Shown here piece after piece: positions 28,023-39,455 of a stretch of 53,002 bases of DNA. This DNA comes from Nemertoderma westbladi (lineage: Eukaryota; Xenacoelomorpha; Nemertodermatida; Nemertodermatidae). The stretch spans positions 1 to 53,002 of the forward strand of contig JAUCBJ010008107.1 in NCBI GenBank assembly GCA_032718475.1. The letters run 5' to 3'. The notes beneath the pieces were generated by a model. It saw only the letters and a program-made list of their open reading frames with translations. It had not been told where the DNA came from and ran no database searches. Every line of letters begins with the position of its first letter. Position 1 is the first letter of the stretch. The position numbers and the translations under genes are program-made.

Positions 28023-29708
28023 ACGAGTAATTCACCAGAACGCTGAAAAGTTGACATAATATAACAAAAGTTATAATAATATGAAACCACTCATTCACCC
28101 ATAACACAAATAACAAATAATACAAATATAAATGTATAATTTCAATGCATATATACAAACAAAATTATTTTAATACTAAAAAAACTGGAGGTGTCTCCAA
28201 AAAGGTGATGCGCCCCTTCTAAATGACTATTTATATGAAATATAAAGCAAGCGTTTAATAAATTACTAAAGACATACAGATGAAAACAAAGAACGTATGA
28301 GACTAGCCCTGGTGTCAAACTCACTTACACATCGTGCCTAACACTAATTTCAGATACACAAGAATGGGATGTGGAATTATATTTCCAGACGGAGGTATGC
28401 CCCTCCAGATGGTTAGCTTTCTAATCTTTATTATCAAAAGCCGCACCTTTGCTTAGATATCACTGTATAATATAGCGATGCATTAAGTGTTCTTGCGTGA
28501 TGACTTATAGCTATAGGCGATAGTTCTAGGAATGCATTCCACTAGCTTTTAATATGTTAACATATGTTGCGTTAATCAAGTAGTCCATTTAGGGTGTATG
28601 TTACAGTCCTACAGTCAACAGAAGGGTATAGCCTACAGTGTTGGGTAGGCCCTTACCTGCCGGCTTCCATCGGGATTTCGTTTATAAGTCAACATATGTT
28701 GGGTAGCAAGACGCCCTAGGCCTATTGTAAGCCACCCCGATAAATAAATAATTGATCTAGTTAGAAAGTTATAGCGACATAAAAACGCGTTGCTTTGTTG
28801 AAGGGGAATGATAGAGGCAGAAAACTGTCAAGTAATGGGGCCTTTCTCAGCGGTTCAAAGGATCAGATCCAGGCAGAGAGACAGGGTTAATGGGGTGGGC
28901 ATTGCTTCCGGGGTCAGTGGTGGTAATTGCTGAAAAGCAATGGGTGAGCTCCTTCTGGTATTAAATCACAATAATGCTGCGAAATATTTCTTGTGAAAGG
29001 TTGAAAGCGATATTGCGAACAAATACAGTCATTCAAACTTTACTTGTCATTCAAATATTCAGTGATCTTATATATTTATTTAATTTTGAATTAATAAATC
29101 GTATTTTTTTTACTATTGACATTTGTAAATTTATTACTTCATGCATTGGAATGCAAACTTTAGGTTTCAGGTACCCTATATCATCTTCGATCTTTAAATT
29201 TTATTTATTTATTTATACCAAAAAAGGTAGAACTTCTGAAAATAAAGCATAACAAAGGAAATGCATTTTAAGTCAAAAATGTAAATTTTGGCTCTGGCCG
29301 CTAAGGGGCGTCAAAAGTGAATTTTGTTTTGAAAATATTACAATTCAATATAATCCACCCAAAATGTTTTTTACACTTTTTACTACTTATGCGTGGGGGT
29401 CGTCGACCTCTGCGTGGCCTAGGGTTCGGTACGGTGGGGGGACTCCGGCTGGCTCCGGCTGGCTCCGGCTCCAGGGCTATACAATCTGGCCGGGCAGTTC
29501 TAAACCAGAGACATATCAGTGTTGTTATCCTTGCAACAGTGTAATACGATGAGATTCACTGCAGCGAGGAGTGACTTCTCTTAGCACCTACTTTAACTGG
29601 TTTCAACAATGTGCTATTATTTCTTCAGATAGGGGGAGAAACTGGACGCAATAAAAATTAATTCCTCTCCAGGGGAAATTCGACGCAAATAATAGCTGAT
29701 TACTCTCA
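28023..29708. other. No confident gene
   Basis: Short open stretches on both strands (for example minus 28960-28830 reading SAITTTDPGSNAHPINPVSL and plus 29317-29552) show no domain and no paired splice sites. 29390-29490 includes a GC-rich triple ggctccggct repeat. Confidence 0.35.
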
Positions 29709-29800
29709 AAAATAAAACGGTAACCTGTTCTATTGTGTTTAGTTTATTGTTTCGGTTAAAATAACGTGCCACTGTAACCTGCTCCTTTCCCTAAGTTAAG
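29709..29800 (-). repeat. Dispersed 92-bp repeat, copy 4
   Basis: Reverse complement reads gggaaaggagcaggttacag, then taaccgaaacaataaac, then caatagaacaggttaccgtt and ttattttt. Best preserved relative of the copy at 8696. Confidence 0.65.
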
Positions 29801-30363
29801 AATTCGTTGCACATTCGTAGACTATGACATTGTTGAGTTAATTTTATTTTGTAGAATACATTTCTGTATTTTTGTGTAATTTTAGAGCTCGGACAACCAT
29901 AAGTGTTTAATTTTAATAACCTGGTTGTTTTCTCTCCTTATGGACTTTTAATTTAATTTGTTATAAATACATTGAGTGATAATAATAAATAATTATGCTC
30001 TTATTCGCTCTTTAGTGCAGTGAGCATTTCAAAATGTTGACTTCCGAGCAAGTAGCCCCCCCCCCCCCCCCCCCCCTTAACCGGTACGCCTAGGTGTGAA
30101 CATTGGTTTTTTATTTTTGATATATATATATTATTAGGTTTGTTAGCTGAAGCAGGCCGGTGATGCATTCAAGTGTTAGTTGTGTCCCATTCATTTGTGT
30201 ATGTCTAGTATAATGAAGATGTACATTTACAGATTATATTGCATTGTGTGCTGTAATATTACGTTATTTTTCGAGATTATTTCAATTCTACGTATTCATG
30301 TATAATAATATAAAATGCACATAGAAGATGCTATACATAATTATACAAAGTAATAAAAGTATT

Positions 30364-30626
30364 ACAAGGCGCAACCCTGTTTAAATACTGTAAGTAAAAT
30401 TATCTCATTGGTTATATTTTTGCATGTGTTTCGCCGGGATTTGGCTCATCAGTTACACAAACCCGTGAAGAAAATAAAATGTATTTCTCGAATTTATAAT
30501 TTTCTGCACGGGTTAGTTTAGCTGATGAGCCAAATCCTGGCGAAGCACTGTGTTGCGCTTTGTGTCCCTACTTAAGGGGGGGGGGGGGGGGGGGGGGGGG
30601 GTATACCCCCCATGAACCTTTTTTTA
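30364..30626. repeat. Palindromic TTAA element, copy A, with poly-G junction
   Basis: Nearly identical to 31184-31449: acaaggcgcaaccctg..., inverted arms, tgtgtccctac, TTAA (30572-30575), 26 G, then tataccccccatgaacctttt. The left tip (ttaagcagggac) is missing, so this copy is truncated on the left. Confidence 0.8.
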
Positions 30627-31171
30627 ATCAAATACAATGAAATATATTATTATAACATTATTTTATTCATTTTACACCGGTATGATAACTGCGACATCTA
30701 ACGGAAGTTAAAAATATTCATTATAACTATTTCAATGTTACGTATGGACGCCAAAGTTTTGTAAACATGTCGGGAAAATCATAGGCTACTTCTCGTAAAT
30801 TGAACGTGTCGTCTGTAAAACTAACGCATTATTTTTATATTTAATAAAATACATATTATATAGTTTTAAATACTGTTGAAAAATAATAATTTTGATTTTT
30901 GTTTTTGGGTTGAGTTACGCAGATAAAATGTAAAATTAACGTGGAAAAAATGGGAAACGAACAGAAAACGCGTCCAACAAACCTCCACACTCATAAATTA
31001 ATGAACCACGGAGTATCAAAGGACTCGGGTTAATACAATCGGAAATACAACGAAATAATTGCATGTTGTATTACGATAGGGCGGCCTGACCAATATCAAG
31101 CAAGTAAAATTAATTGGAAGCGAGAATCAACATGTTCCTATCTGTTCAACCGTAAGTAGTCATCGTTTTAT

Positions 31172-31449
31172 TTAAGCAGGGACACAAGGCGCAACCCTGT
31201 TTAAATACTGTAAGTAAAATTATCTCATTGGTTATATTTTTGCATGTGTTTCGCCGGGATTTGGCTCATCAGTTACACAAACCCGTGAAGAAAATAAAAT
31301 GTATTTCTCGAATTTATAATTTTCTGCACGGGTTAGTTTAGCTGATGAGCCAAATCCTGGCGAAACACTGTGTTGCGCTTTGTGTCCCTACTTAAGGGGG
31401 GGGGGGGGGGGGGGGGGGGGGGGTATACCCCCCATGAACCTTTTTTTAA
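31172..31449. mobile_element. Palindromic MITE with TTAA target duplication, copy B
   Basis: TTAA at 31172-31175 and 31392-31395 enclose 216 bp beginning gcagggacacaaggcgcaac and ending gttgcgctttgtgtccctac, which are inverted. Inner arms at 31248-31272 and 31341-31365 pair over 25 bases with one mismatch, so most of the element can fold back. TTAA duplication suggests piggyBac-type mobilisation. Directly outside the right TTAA are 28 G and tataccccccatgaacc, also present in copy A. Confidence 0.7.
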
Positions 31450-31818
31450 AATGGCTGTCAATTAGTATTAAATTATAATATTGCTATTTTGTCATCGTCA
31501 ACCACTGTATGGAAGCCCAAATAGCCTTTATAGTAAAATTTGAAAATTTATAGCATCCCTCTAGCGGTTGGCGGCGGGATTAAAGATTACACTAAAATTG
31601 CTACTAGTCCCTCAATTTTGGTCCCAATTTCTTGAAACCAACTTTTTTGGACTCAGCGTCATCGACTCTACAAAAGCTATCTTATATAATTTTTAATTAG
31701 CCATTTTTATTTTAATTAATTAATTTAATTAATTAATTATCATATTTTTAATTAAAATTGGCTAATTAGAAAAAAAGGTAGTATTTATAAAAATTCCATA
31801 AGATAATTTTAAAAGAGC

Positions 31819-32794
31819 TTACAAACTCGCCCTGGCTGTACGACGCCTCTTTCTGTAGTTCATTTCATCCATTACATCGCGGTCAAATTTATCATCGCGA
31901 ACCAATTGAACAAGGGCCTTCATGCTATCAATGCCACCTTTCTGAAGGTTGTTGAGGAGAGTCAGAGATGGTAATGGAGATGGATGGACCTCCTCACTAA
32001 GTATCCGGTAGGCTTGTCATGAAGTATAGCGCAACTTCAGAGCGAACCGCATTACGTTGTGAGAGTATGGAGGTTGACCCTTCTTATCGAAGTGCTGATA
32101 ATGGTCAACTTCATCGAACGTACAGTAGTAGAGTTGTTGTTCTGGGCTGTATTTCGAAGATAAACCACCAGGTTATCAAGCTGAGTGGTGTTATTCAATA
32201 TGCAGTGGTGATTGGTTGCCAACCAAAACCATTTCGGAAAAGGAACTGGGCGATGAGTTAGTTTGAGTTTAACTCATAAATCTGGCGATATTCGCATCGC
32301 TCCGCCCAACCGAGGCATATCACCACTCAAATTCAACTCATAGATCAGAACGCGATTGGTTGTTTTGTCAAAGACATAGCCAGGGGGACAGCAATCCACA
32401 GTAATATCATCAAGTGACGAGACTGCAAATTGTCTGTGGAATTGGGACATCTCGTCAGGGTGGTACTCTCGAATTGCGGGTTCACACCGCGGTCGTTTAA
32501 CCTGGGGAGCCATTGAGGATGGAGTCCCAGCAACTGCAATGGTTGGTACGGGAGACATGGACCAATCCAATTTCATGTTTCCAGCTCCAGATGTTGTTAG
32601 GTAATCATCCTCAAAATGGTCGACGCAAACGTAGGAATACTTCATGACTTCGTAGTCCTGGTGGTTAATGAAGGGAACCCATCGCTCCCACAAGTCCGGT
32701 GCTGTCGGAAACTTAAATGACCAGGTTTCCGAACACACCACTATGCACTAGTGTACCCTGCCTTGCAGCCAACGATGCAGCATTTATTCACCAT
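31819..32794 (-). pseudogene. THAP-domain transposase-like gene, broken
   Basis: Starts at ATG 32794 with MVNKCCIVGCKAGYTSA and meets a TAG; a frame change near 32745 leads to 32741-32274, with ETWSFKFPTAPDLWERWVPF, YVCVDHFEDDYL and SPVPTI. Together C-x3-C, the conserved P..W stretch, C-x2-H-F and a VPT motif make a THAP zinc finger. After two more interruptions the minus strand encodes PPYSHNVMRFALKLRYTS and LPSLTLLNNLQKGGIDSMKA up to a TAA at 31819; the first resembles the PYSP.V..FALTLHFYSP stretch of THAP-type (P-element/THAP9-like) transposases. Catalytic domain not present. Inactive. A domesticated THAP gene is the alternative, made unlikely by the breaks. Confidence 0.65.
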
Positions 32795-33969
32795 ACCATA
32801 ATGTTTGAATATGAATAATTAATATATAATTGAATAACGTAAGCAAAGCAGCAATGAGCAGATTAAGGTGAGCAGTAAGGAATACAATATTAGACCAGTA
32901 GCTAAGTATTTTACACTTTAGGCAGCAAAGTATCTTAACTGGCAACTGGTAGTAATTAATACTGTAATAAGGCAGGGTACAATAAAGGAAAAAACAATTA
33001 ATAACAAGTAGATATGTTTTTTTTAATCATAAACAATCAAAAGCAAAAGCCATCCATGTTTATATTCAGAAATTACAGGTATAAATACTACATTAAGTAA
33101 ATAATTAGTACTACTGACTGGTAGTGTAGTGTAGTAGTAAAGTACTGAAAAAACTGGCCTCTTTTAAAACAGGCCTATGCGCAAGCATGTTAGGCTGTAT
33201 ATAGTAGGCCATGGGTCTCCTGCCTGGACTGTGCTGTCCTAATTTGAGCGCCATCTCGTGGTGTTTTGCCATCATTGCATTACCTCTCACAACTAATCAG
33301 CAGACAGTATTTGGTATTAAATTACTTTTAGGGTCGAAAATGGGGCCAAATTATCGGAATTTATTAATTAAAAATGTAAAGTGTGACTTCTAATAATACC
33401 AATCTCACTGGAAAGCGAGATTTTATTTAAAGTTTTATAATTTCGATATTTTCGCTATTAATTTCGTATTTTTCGTTATTTTCGGGTTTTATAACTATCC
33501 GACAAGAACGCCCATCATGTGCAACACGTCCAAAATTAAGTTGCATTTTTTGGAGGTTTTAGTGCATGTAGTAGAGTACATGGTCTTGCTCGTGTGGGTG
33601 GACCACCGAACAGTTGCAAATGTTAGACTAAAGAAGACAATTGTTTAAATTTTATTTTTTAATTGGTAATCCGATACTCACATTGCACATATAGAGTAAG
33701 ATATACAGTATATTGTATAATTGCAATATTAAAAGTTATGTTACAATAATACTTTGGACAATGGCGTGGCTAGTATTATAGCCCAGTGTATTGTCTGGAA
33801 GAGCCGGGCAGGTAGTGGTGGTGGTGTCCAGTGCGTGCAAAGGGAGAGGGGGGGGGGGGGGGGGGGGGATATTAGGCTACTATTATGCGGATAGTGAGAG
33901 ATTGTTAATGTTTCTGTTGATATGCAAATAATTAATCATCCTAAAGTAAGTAAAAGCGCATTCATTAAT
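32795..33969. other. No gene seen
   Basis: AT-rich text with a gcgccatctcgtgg motif (33249-33262), a short run of ttcgatattttcgctatta-like repeats (33443-33490) and a 21-base G run (33848-33868). Confidence 0.45.
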
Positions 33970-34235
33970 GTCGCAGTGTCCGAGTGGATATGGCGCCTGA
34001 ACTGCTTACACAATAGTGTTTGGTGGCACAGGTTCGAATCCGACTAAAGGCTGTAGAAATTTCGCACTGTTGTGTCCCTAGGCAAGACACTTTAGACATT
34101 AGTGCCTACGTCAACCCAGCGGTATAATGGGAACCTGGCTTTGCTGGGGTAATGATAATAAAAGCGCTTTGAGTATGCTGAGCGTAGAAAAGCGCTATAT
34201 AAATAACCAATATTATTATTATTATTATTATTATT
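33970..34235 (+). mobile_element. SINE with tRNA-Leu-like head
   Basis: Head resembles a class II tRNA (A box tgtccgagtggatatggcgc, variable-arm-like part, B box GGTTCGAATCC). The body contains cactgttgtgtccctaggca and cctggctttgctgg. The tail is aagcgctttgag..agaaaagcgctatataaata, a 3' motif seen in several SINE families of marine animals, and an (ATT)n run (34209-34233). Full length and well preserved. It lies just outside the LTR element's left target duplication. Confidence 0.85.
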
Positions 34236-34268
34236 CAATTGTTTCACTTTAGTTCCGATGCTGATCCA

Positions 34269-34273
34269 GGTAT
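34269..34273. repeat. Target-site duplication GGTAT, left
   Basis: GGTAT directly before the left LTR, repeated at 46612-46616 directly after the right LTR. Confidence 0.9.
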
Positions 34274-35490
34274 TGTTCGCGCTTTCAGACCTTTGGCAGT
34301 TTAACCCGCCAAATTAGGATGTCTTCTAGATAATAAATCGCTTTTAGCCTCTGACAAGTATTTGATTCACTACACTAGTTGAAACCAATCTGTGCGCGAT
34401 CATTCACCCGCTGGATATACCCGGGAGATTGACTTCGACGGCTTAATCTTATTGCTATGTAAGCCTAATGTATTATTCGACTGACAGTATTATATAATCT
34501 CTGACAATATTATTCACCTTCGGGGAATATTAACAGTTCCTTTTGGACGTGGCGCTCTATCTATATAAACAGAGCTATGACTTAAACTACATGCAACGAT
34601 ATGGCTTAGTTACAATTCACATATATGGCGCATTCTTTAGGAAATGCTTCGTTATCAGTCTCACTCATACACAATGCTGCACAATACTGCACACTGATCT
34701 GCCGATCTTCACTGATTTTAGTCACATATAAAAGGAACACAGACCGACTCATGTAGGGTCTATCAGATAACATTAGATTCACTTCAAACCACTTTAACAT
34801 AAGTCACAATCGTTATATGTAACCTGTCTCTCTTACCTTCGGTATATCAAGAATATTGGGTTTTCGGGGTTATTTCTCGTTATTCCAAATATAATATTTC
34901 ATCAACCATATAATGAATAACCGACAGTAAATAGCAGTATAACGTTATAAAAGTATGCACGACAAGACCAGCCAAGCATTGAGTAAGTTGTTAACCATTG
35001 AGTTACCCAGTGTGATAACGGATATATGTCCTTATAATTAAGCCTACTAGTGTTAGGCTAAAAGCAGAAAAGCACAAATATTCCAAAAGCCGTTCTTTCT
35101 TGGCTCAGGACTGAATGATAACACTGCCCATAAAGCATTGCGTGATTTCTAGGAAATTTCTGTACAAGAACAGTAAAAACGCTCTGATTGGTTGACTGAA
35201 CTGAGAGGCACCGTAGAACAAAGAAAATCGACACGTATACAGCTCAGCTGTTAACCGTCGTCATAGTAACTACTGTTTCAAGAGGATCTAGCTATTTTGC
35301 GTCATAGAATTGCCATAGAATCACCAACCATGTCCCCCAAAGTACACATACGGAAGAAATAGCTCTTAGGTCCTCTAAAAAACACCGATACAGCAATAAT
35401 ACGGCCTCTTACGCCTACTAAACCAACTACAGAGTATTTTACGGGAAAAATAAGGAAAAATAACCGGGCAATTCCGCAAAAGCTTTTACA
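34274..35490 (-). repeat. 3' LTR
   Basis: 1217 bp, same ends as the 5' LTR; differs from it at two sites noticed (acacgtat versus acatgtat; catacgga versus cataggga). Confidence 0.95.
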
Positions 35491-35577
35491 CCGCTCCCAG
35501 AAAATGGGATTTTCAGTCTATAAAATAGAAAAATCACAGTTTCTAAAACATAAAGATACTCTAAACAGTTAGTTTTT

Positions 35578-35790
35578 CTTGCGCGGACGGCGTTCACGCA
35601 GTTTCCCGAGGCCAGCAAGAGTCCTTTTCTCTTTGGGGCGAGCCACTTTACTAGAAAGGCTATAACTCCTGGGTAAAGGGTGCAATACAATTGCATTAGA
35701 AGGTTTGGGTTTACGGTCGGTGTCTCGTCCATTTCGATATGCTTCTCCTCGAGCTGATTTTCCTCCGCTTGTCATGGGATACGTTCGTCC
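35578..35790 (-). pseudogene. Basic C-terminal tail of the 3' module, conserved with the left element
   Basis: Minus strand reads NAIVLHPLPRSYSLSSKVAR, PKEKRTLAGLGKLRERRPRK-KN, matching base 640-805 of the left copy (IILHPSPRSYSPPSKVARPK and on) nearly residue for residue. The region before it (35790-36128) does not keep the rest of the left copy's frame, so here the gene is deleted or rearranged in the middle. Confidence 0.65.
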
Positions 35791-36128
35791 AAAACTCTCG
35801 CAGAGAATAGGGTTTTCTAAGCTTGATATCTTCTTAGAGATTCGAGATTTCCCAATCGAACTGAGATAAGGCCAATTCGTTTATCGATTGGACTTACTGT
35901 TATAACTTACGTTTATCTGAACAAACGCAGGTTTCTTTTTTGATCTTTATAGAATAGCGTTTAACTCGTTTCGTACAACGCTCTCCTTCACCTTGATGAA
36001 GGGTTGTATCGCGTTAAACGGGGACGACCATACGGTTGGATAGTGATATTAGGTGTCCGCGTCACAATCCGGCTAGGTAAGATGGGCGGCTAGCTAGAAA
36101 TCACTGTCGGAGTGTTACCGATTAATTG

Positions 36129-36392
36129 TTAGGGTAGCACTAGATCTTTGAACAGTGAATACAGTCCGCGAGGATCCTCGACACCACCAGGATCGCAGGT
36201 CTGAGGTCCAACTAAGGAATGAGGAGGTTTGACCGAGTATTCCGGGACTCTGATCGTAGGTTTACTCCAGGATCGTTCGAGCCGAGTGAGCATAGGTGAT
36301 ACGTCAAACAAGTTTCGCTCGAAACTCCAGTAAATATAACGAGCACAACTGTGTTTAACACAACGTTTCCGTGGATGTTTATGTCTTTCCGT
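36129..36392 (-). pseudogene. Continuation of the 3' accessory ORF after its TAA
   Basis: Same frame as 36393-37076, open for 87 codons to TAA at 36131-36129. Starts TERHKHPRKRCVKHSCARY, with later text SPMLTRLERSWSKPTI and PPHSLVGPQTCDPGG. Basic and Cys/His containing at its start but no clean zinc knuckle. It could be a real C-terminal extension if the TAA is read through, or just chance openness. Confidence 0.35.
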
Positions 36393-37076
36393 TTATTGGC
36401 TGGGTCTAGGGCATTTATCGTAATAATACCAAAGACGCACGTCTTGAAGGGGAAACGCGGGTGATCGCTCTCCAGTTTTATCTTGTATAAAATATTCCTC
36501 CATCTGTTCGAAGCTATCTGGAACGACAGGTAGCGGTCGATCGGCGGTAAGATACATCATCGTAAAATAGAGCCGTTTGAGTTCCATCATAGGGTCTGGA
36601 TGTATACCTTGAGGATATCGAGTTTCGAGGTTTTGTTGACTGGCAATATTGAGATAGGTCTCTCTTAGGAATTCTAGATAATCGTTGAAGTCGCGACGTT
36701 TATCAGGTTCTTCAACGTCTTCCCTCTCGAGTCTGTTTCGAATAGAGTTCTCGTGTTCTATTCTCGATTTATCGTTTCGACTCCGCTGGGTATGATATTT
36801 AAATAAAACCATTTCCCTTTCGGTGTCTATATCGTCGGTGTCGTGTAAATCAATAGGATGACCAGTAGTCAAGAAGTCCATATACGTACCATTACAATGC
36901 GTATAGCGAGCGGTGAATTTTCCATAGTCCAATTCACGCGTAAGTTACTTCCAGGAAATCGTAGGTTCGATATAACGACCATCATCCTCCGTAGTAGTTG
37001 GACTAGTATCACCGCGTATCAAGCTATCAACAAACGCTTGAAAGTAGAGTATATCGCTCCCTGATACCAAGACCAT
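36393..37076 (-). CDS. 3' accessory ORF of the LTR element (one internal TAA)
   Basis: ATG at 37076 opens a frame of 227 codons ending TAA at 36395-36393, with a single TAA at 36947-36945. N-terminal MVLVSGSDILYFQAFVDSLI, central acidic/basic helical part (RSRNDKSRIEHENSIRNRLE), C-terminal YYYDKCPRPSQ. No signal peptide, membrane segment or env-like feature. It lies after pol and before the 3' LTR, the position of env or accessory genes. The cysteine-containing end lines up roughly with the CCHC start of the left element's ORF (base 1), so the full product may be one larger protein. Family not recognised. Confidence 0.5.
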
Positions 37077-38741
37077 CTTCTATCAACTCCGTCATATCTG
37101 CTATATATGAGTTTATTAATATTATAATGAGTTTATATATATTAGGCTAGCGGGCGTCGCTGCCTACCCCAATCAGCCCCCGGACAGTGCGAGATCCTCA
37201 GCGCCGATGTGTCGTCGCCACTGTACTTTCGCCAACGACGTAGCCGCACAACGACAACGACAACCGGCACAAGTCACTCGACTGTCCGTCCCAAAGGCTT
37301 AGATACACCTCAGGTTCTTACTGGAGAGTTAGGTTTACTTTCACAATTGCGACTCGCTACTGTAAACACACCTTAGTAGTAACATTCGCCTATAAACTCA
37401 CAAATACCACACACACAACTTGTCACAAATTACACACACTCGGGTCACTTGTCCGTTAGTCAGTGCCTCCCAGAATGTCACGTTATTATCATGTATCTTT
37501 GGATACTAGCAGTGCGCTATTTATTCCCTATGCTATTCAATGGGACAAGCTTTCTATTGTTCTTTTAACTCAATTCTAATTCTAGCGTGGTTGTTGCTAT
37601 GGTGACATTATGCAAAGCTAGCGGTAGAATTAGGGTAATTCCAATGCATACAGATCTGGGATGTTATTTAATAGTAATTCTTTAATGGTCAATGTCCTGT
37701 TTTATACATGGCTTTATGAATTTTATCGGCTATTGACTATGTTTGGGAGACTTTCGCACACTCATACGCATAAGAAGATAAATCTCCGCTCCCTTGATCT
37801 ATTAATTAATGGAATTTTGGGAATGTTATAAATTGCGTAAAAATGGCAATTTATTAAATTCATTAAAAGGCATGAATTTAAATTTATTCCCTGAAATTTT
37901 ATTATTTGATAATTAAATTGACATGTTTTGATTCTAGAACATGTCTGGGGACACAAGATCCTTAATTCTATGAAAATTGTCTTTTTAAGAATATCGGTAA
38001 ATGCTACGATGTCTTAATTGACTAGAATTGTTGAAGGATCTGAATTTTACAGATTTTGATTTATTAGATTTGCAAATATTAAATAATTAATATTTGAGAT
38101 GGGCACCAATTTATTCCAGAACTTGTCTGGGGACGTTAACCACTGATTCTAGAATTTGTCTTTCAAGTATATCGGTGGGTGCCACGATATCTTAATCGAC
38201 TAGAATTACAGATGGTCAAAAGGTTTAACAGATTTATTTGCGTTTCACGCTACTGTTAGAGGGACATCACGCTACTATATGTATTATTTAATATACGGTA
38301 TGAGAGCAATATCGCACGAAGCAATGTCAGTGTGAAGAGGCAAGTCGTTTCCAAGGTCTACCCAGAGCTTGGTTTAGCCGAGACACGAGGATCTGAACTT
38401 TGCATTCCTAATACTCTGCCTACCAATAATACTTAAATATAGTAGTGGCTTTATTGTACTTTAATAAGTACGGACATTTCATCTTACTGTAGTTACGTAT
38501 TTATAATATAACACGGACAGTAAGGAAAGAGAAAAATACTTGTTTCTCACCGTCACACTAAATATAATATAAGTAATTAAGTACGCAATAAACACGAATA
38601 TATTGCACTATTCTACTAAATAATCGCTAAATAATATTCTACTAAATTAAATAAAACGATTATAATAAAATTACATAGTAATACATACAGAAATATAAAA
38701 TAATATAAAATAATAGAGTCACACACCCACTCCATATGTTG
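37077..38741 (-). other. Non-coding part of the LTR element
   Basis: Between pol remnant and 3' module. It holds a degenerate direct repeat of about 200 bp (catgtctggggac..gtctt..agaatatcggtaaatgctac at about 37940 and cttgtctggggac..gtctt..agtatatcggtgggtgccac at about 38120). No frame recognised. Confidence 0.6.
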
Positions 38742-39455
38742 TTACGTTATGGAGTCCCTAGATGTTTGAAGGATTAGGGAGGTGGTCGTGGGAAGAGAAT
38801 CTTGCCTTCCACAGTTTCCGGAGAGTCCTACATTCCCTTCCGGTAAACACAAACGACCGACTGGGTGATTGAGTCGCTGCATCCCGAATACAATTCCAGG
38901 TTTCCTCTTCGTCCTGGAATAGTGACGATAGAAACATCGCTCTAGGTACGCGACGGCCTTACAAAGCCGATTCCAGGAGCTATAGTGGTCCGTCGCTCCC
39001 TGCAGGAGAGGTGAGAGTCCCTGCGAGACGTCTGATGTTCCAGAGCTCCAATCGCTCTCTCTGATCTTCATGAAGGATCCACTCGCGGTGGGGAGGTCCA
39101 GATCCACGGCGTCGTCCCTGGCAATATGTAATACCGACAGATCTATCCCGGGTTCAAATAACTCCGATCCACCCGTCCGGGTTTTAGGTTTGACTTTCTC
39201 CGCTCCCTTGGCTGGTCTAATCTCAGTCGGAGTAAGATGGGGAGGCCATTCATCCTCCTTACTCAGGAAGTCGGGTTCACCTAACCGGTCTGTAGTATCT
39301 GTCAGTTCTTGAGGAGTTGCTCCTCTGGAAGCGATGTCAGTTGGATTAAACTTCTTGGGGCAATATCTCCATTGATCTACATTGGAGCTAATATCGTCAT
39401 TATCTGAGGAGTATGGTGTTCCCTCAGTTGGGTCGTCTCCCTCACTAGTATCATC
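38742..39455 (-). pseudogene. Pol remnant: end of RNase H and pre-integrase region
   Basis: After the TAA at 39458-39456 the same frame stays open for about 237 codons. DQWRYCPKKFNPTDIASRGA..EL and LGEPDFLSKEDEWPP match the conserved V..NPAD.ASRG...L..W..GP.FL..WP stretch of Pao pol, and SWNRLCKAVAYLERCF matches the W.RL.R..A...R region before integrase. About 2-3 kb of RT/RNase H between protease and this point is missing. Past about 38900 another frame reads FTGRECRTLRKLWKARF, so a frameshift is likely. No integrase zinc finger or DDE core follows. Confidence 0.75.

Noticed and set aside
28830-28965. Possible terminal exon on the minus strand (SAITTTDPGSNAHPINPVSL)
   Set aside because: Two frames are equally open, there is no poly(A) signal and no partner exon.
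29317-29552. Two overlapping plus-strand frames
   Set aside because: Low-complexity ggctccggct repeat text with no domain.
34543-34800. Small frames repeated at 45664-45921
   Set aside because: They lie inside the two LTRs and are identical because the LTRs are; no protein features.
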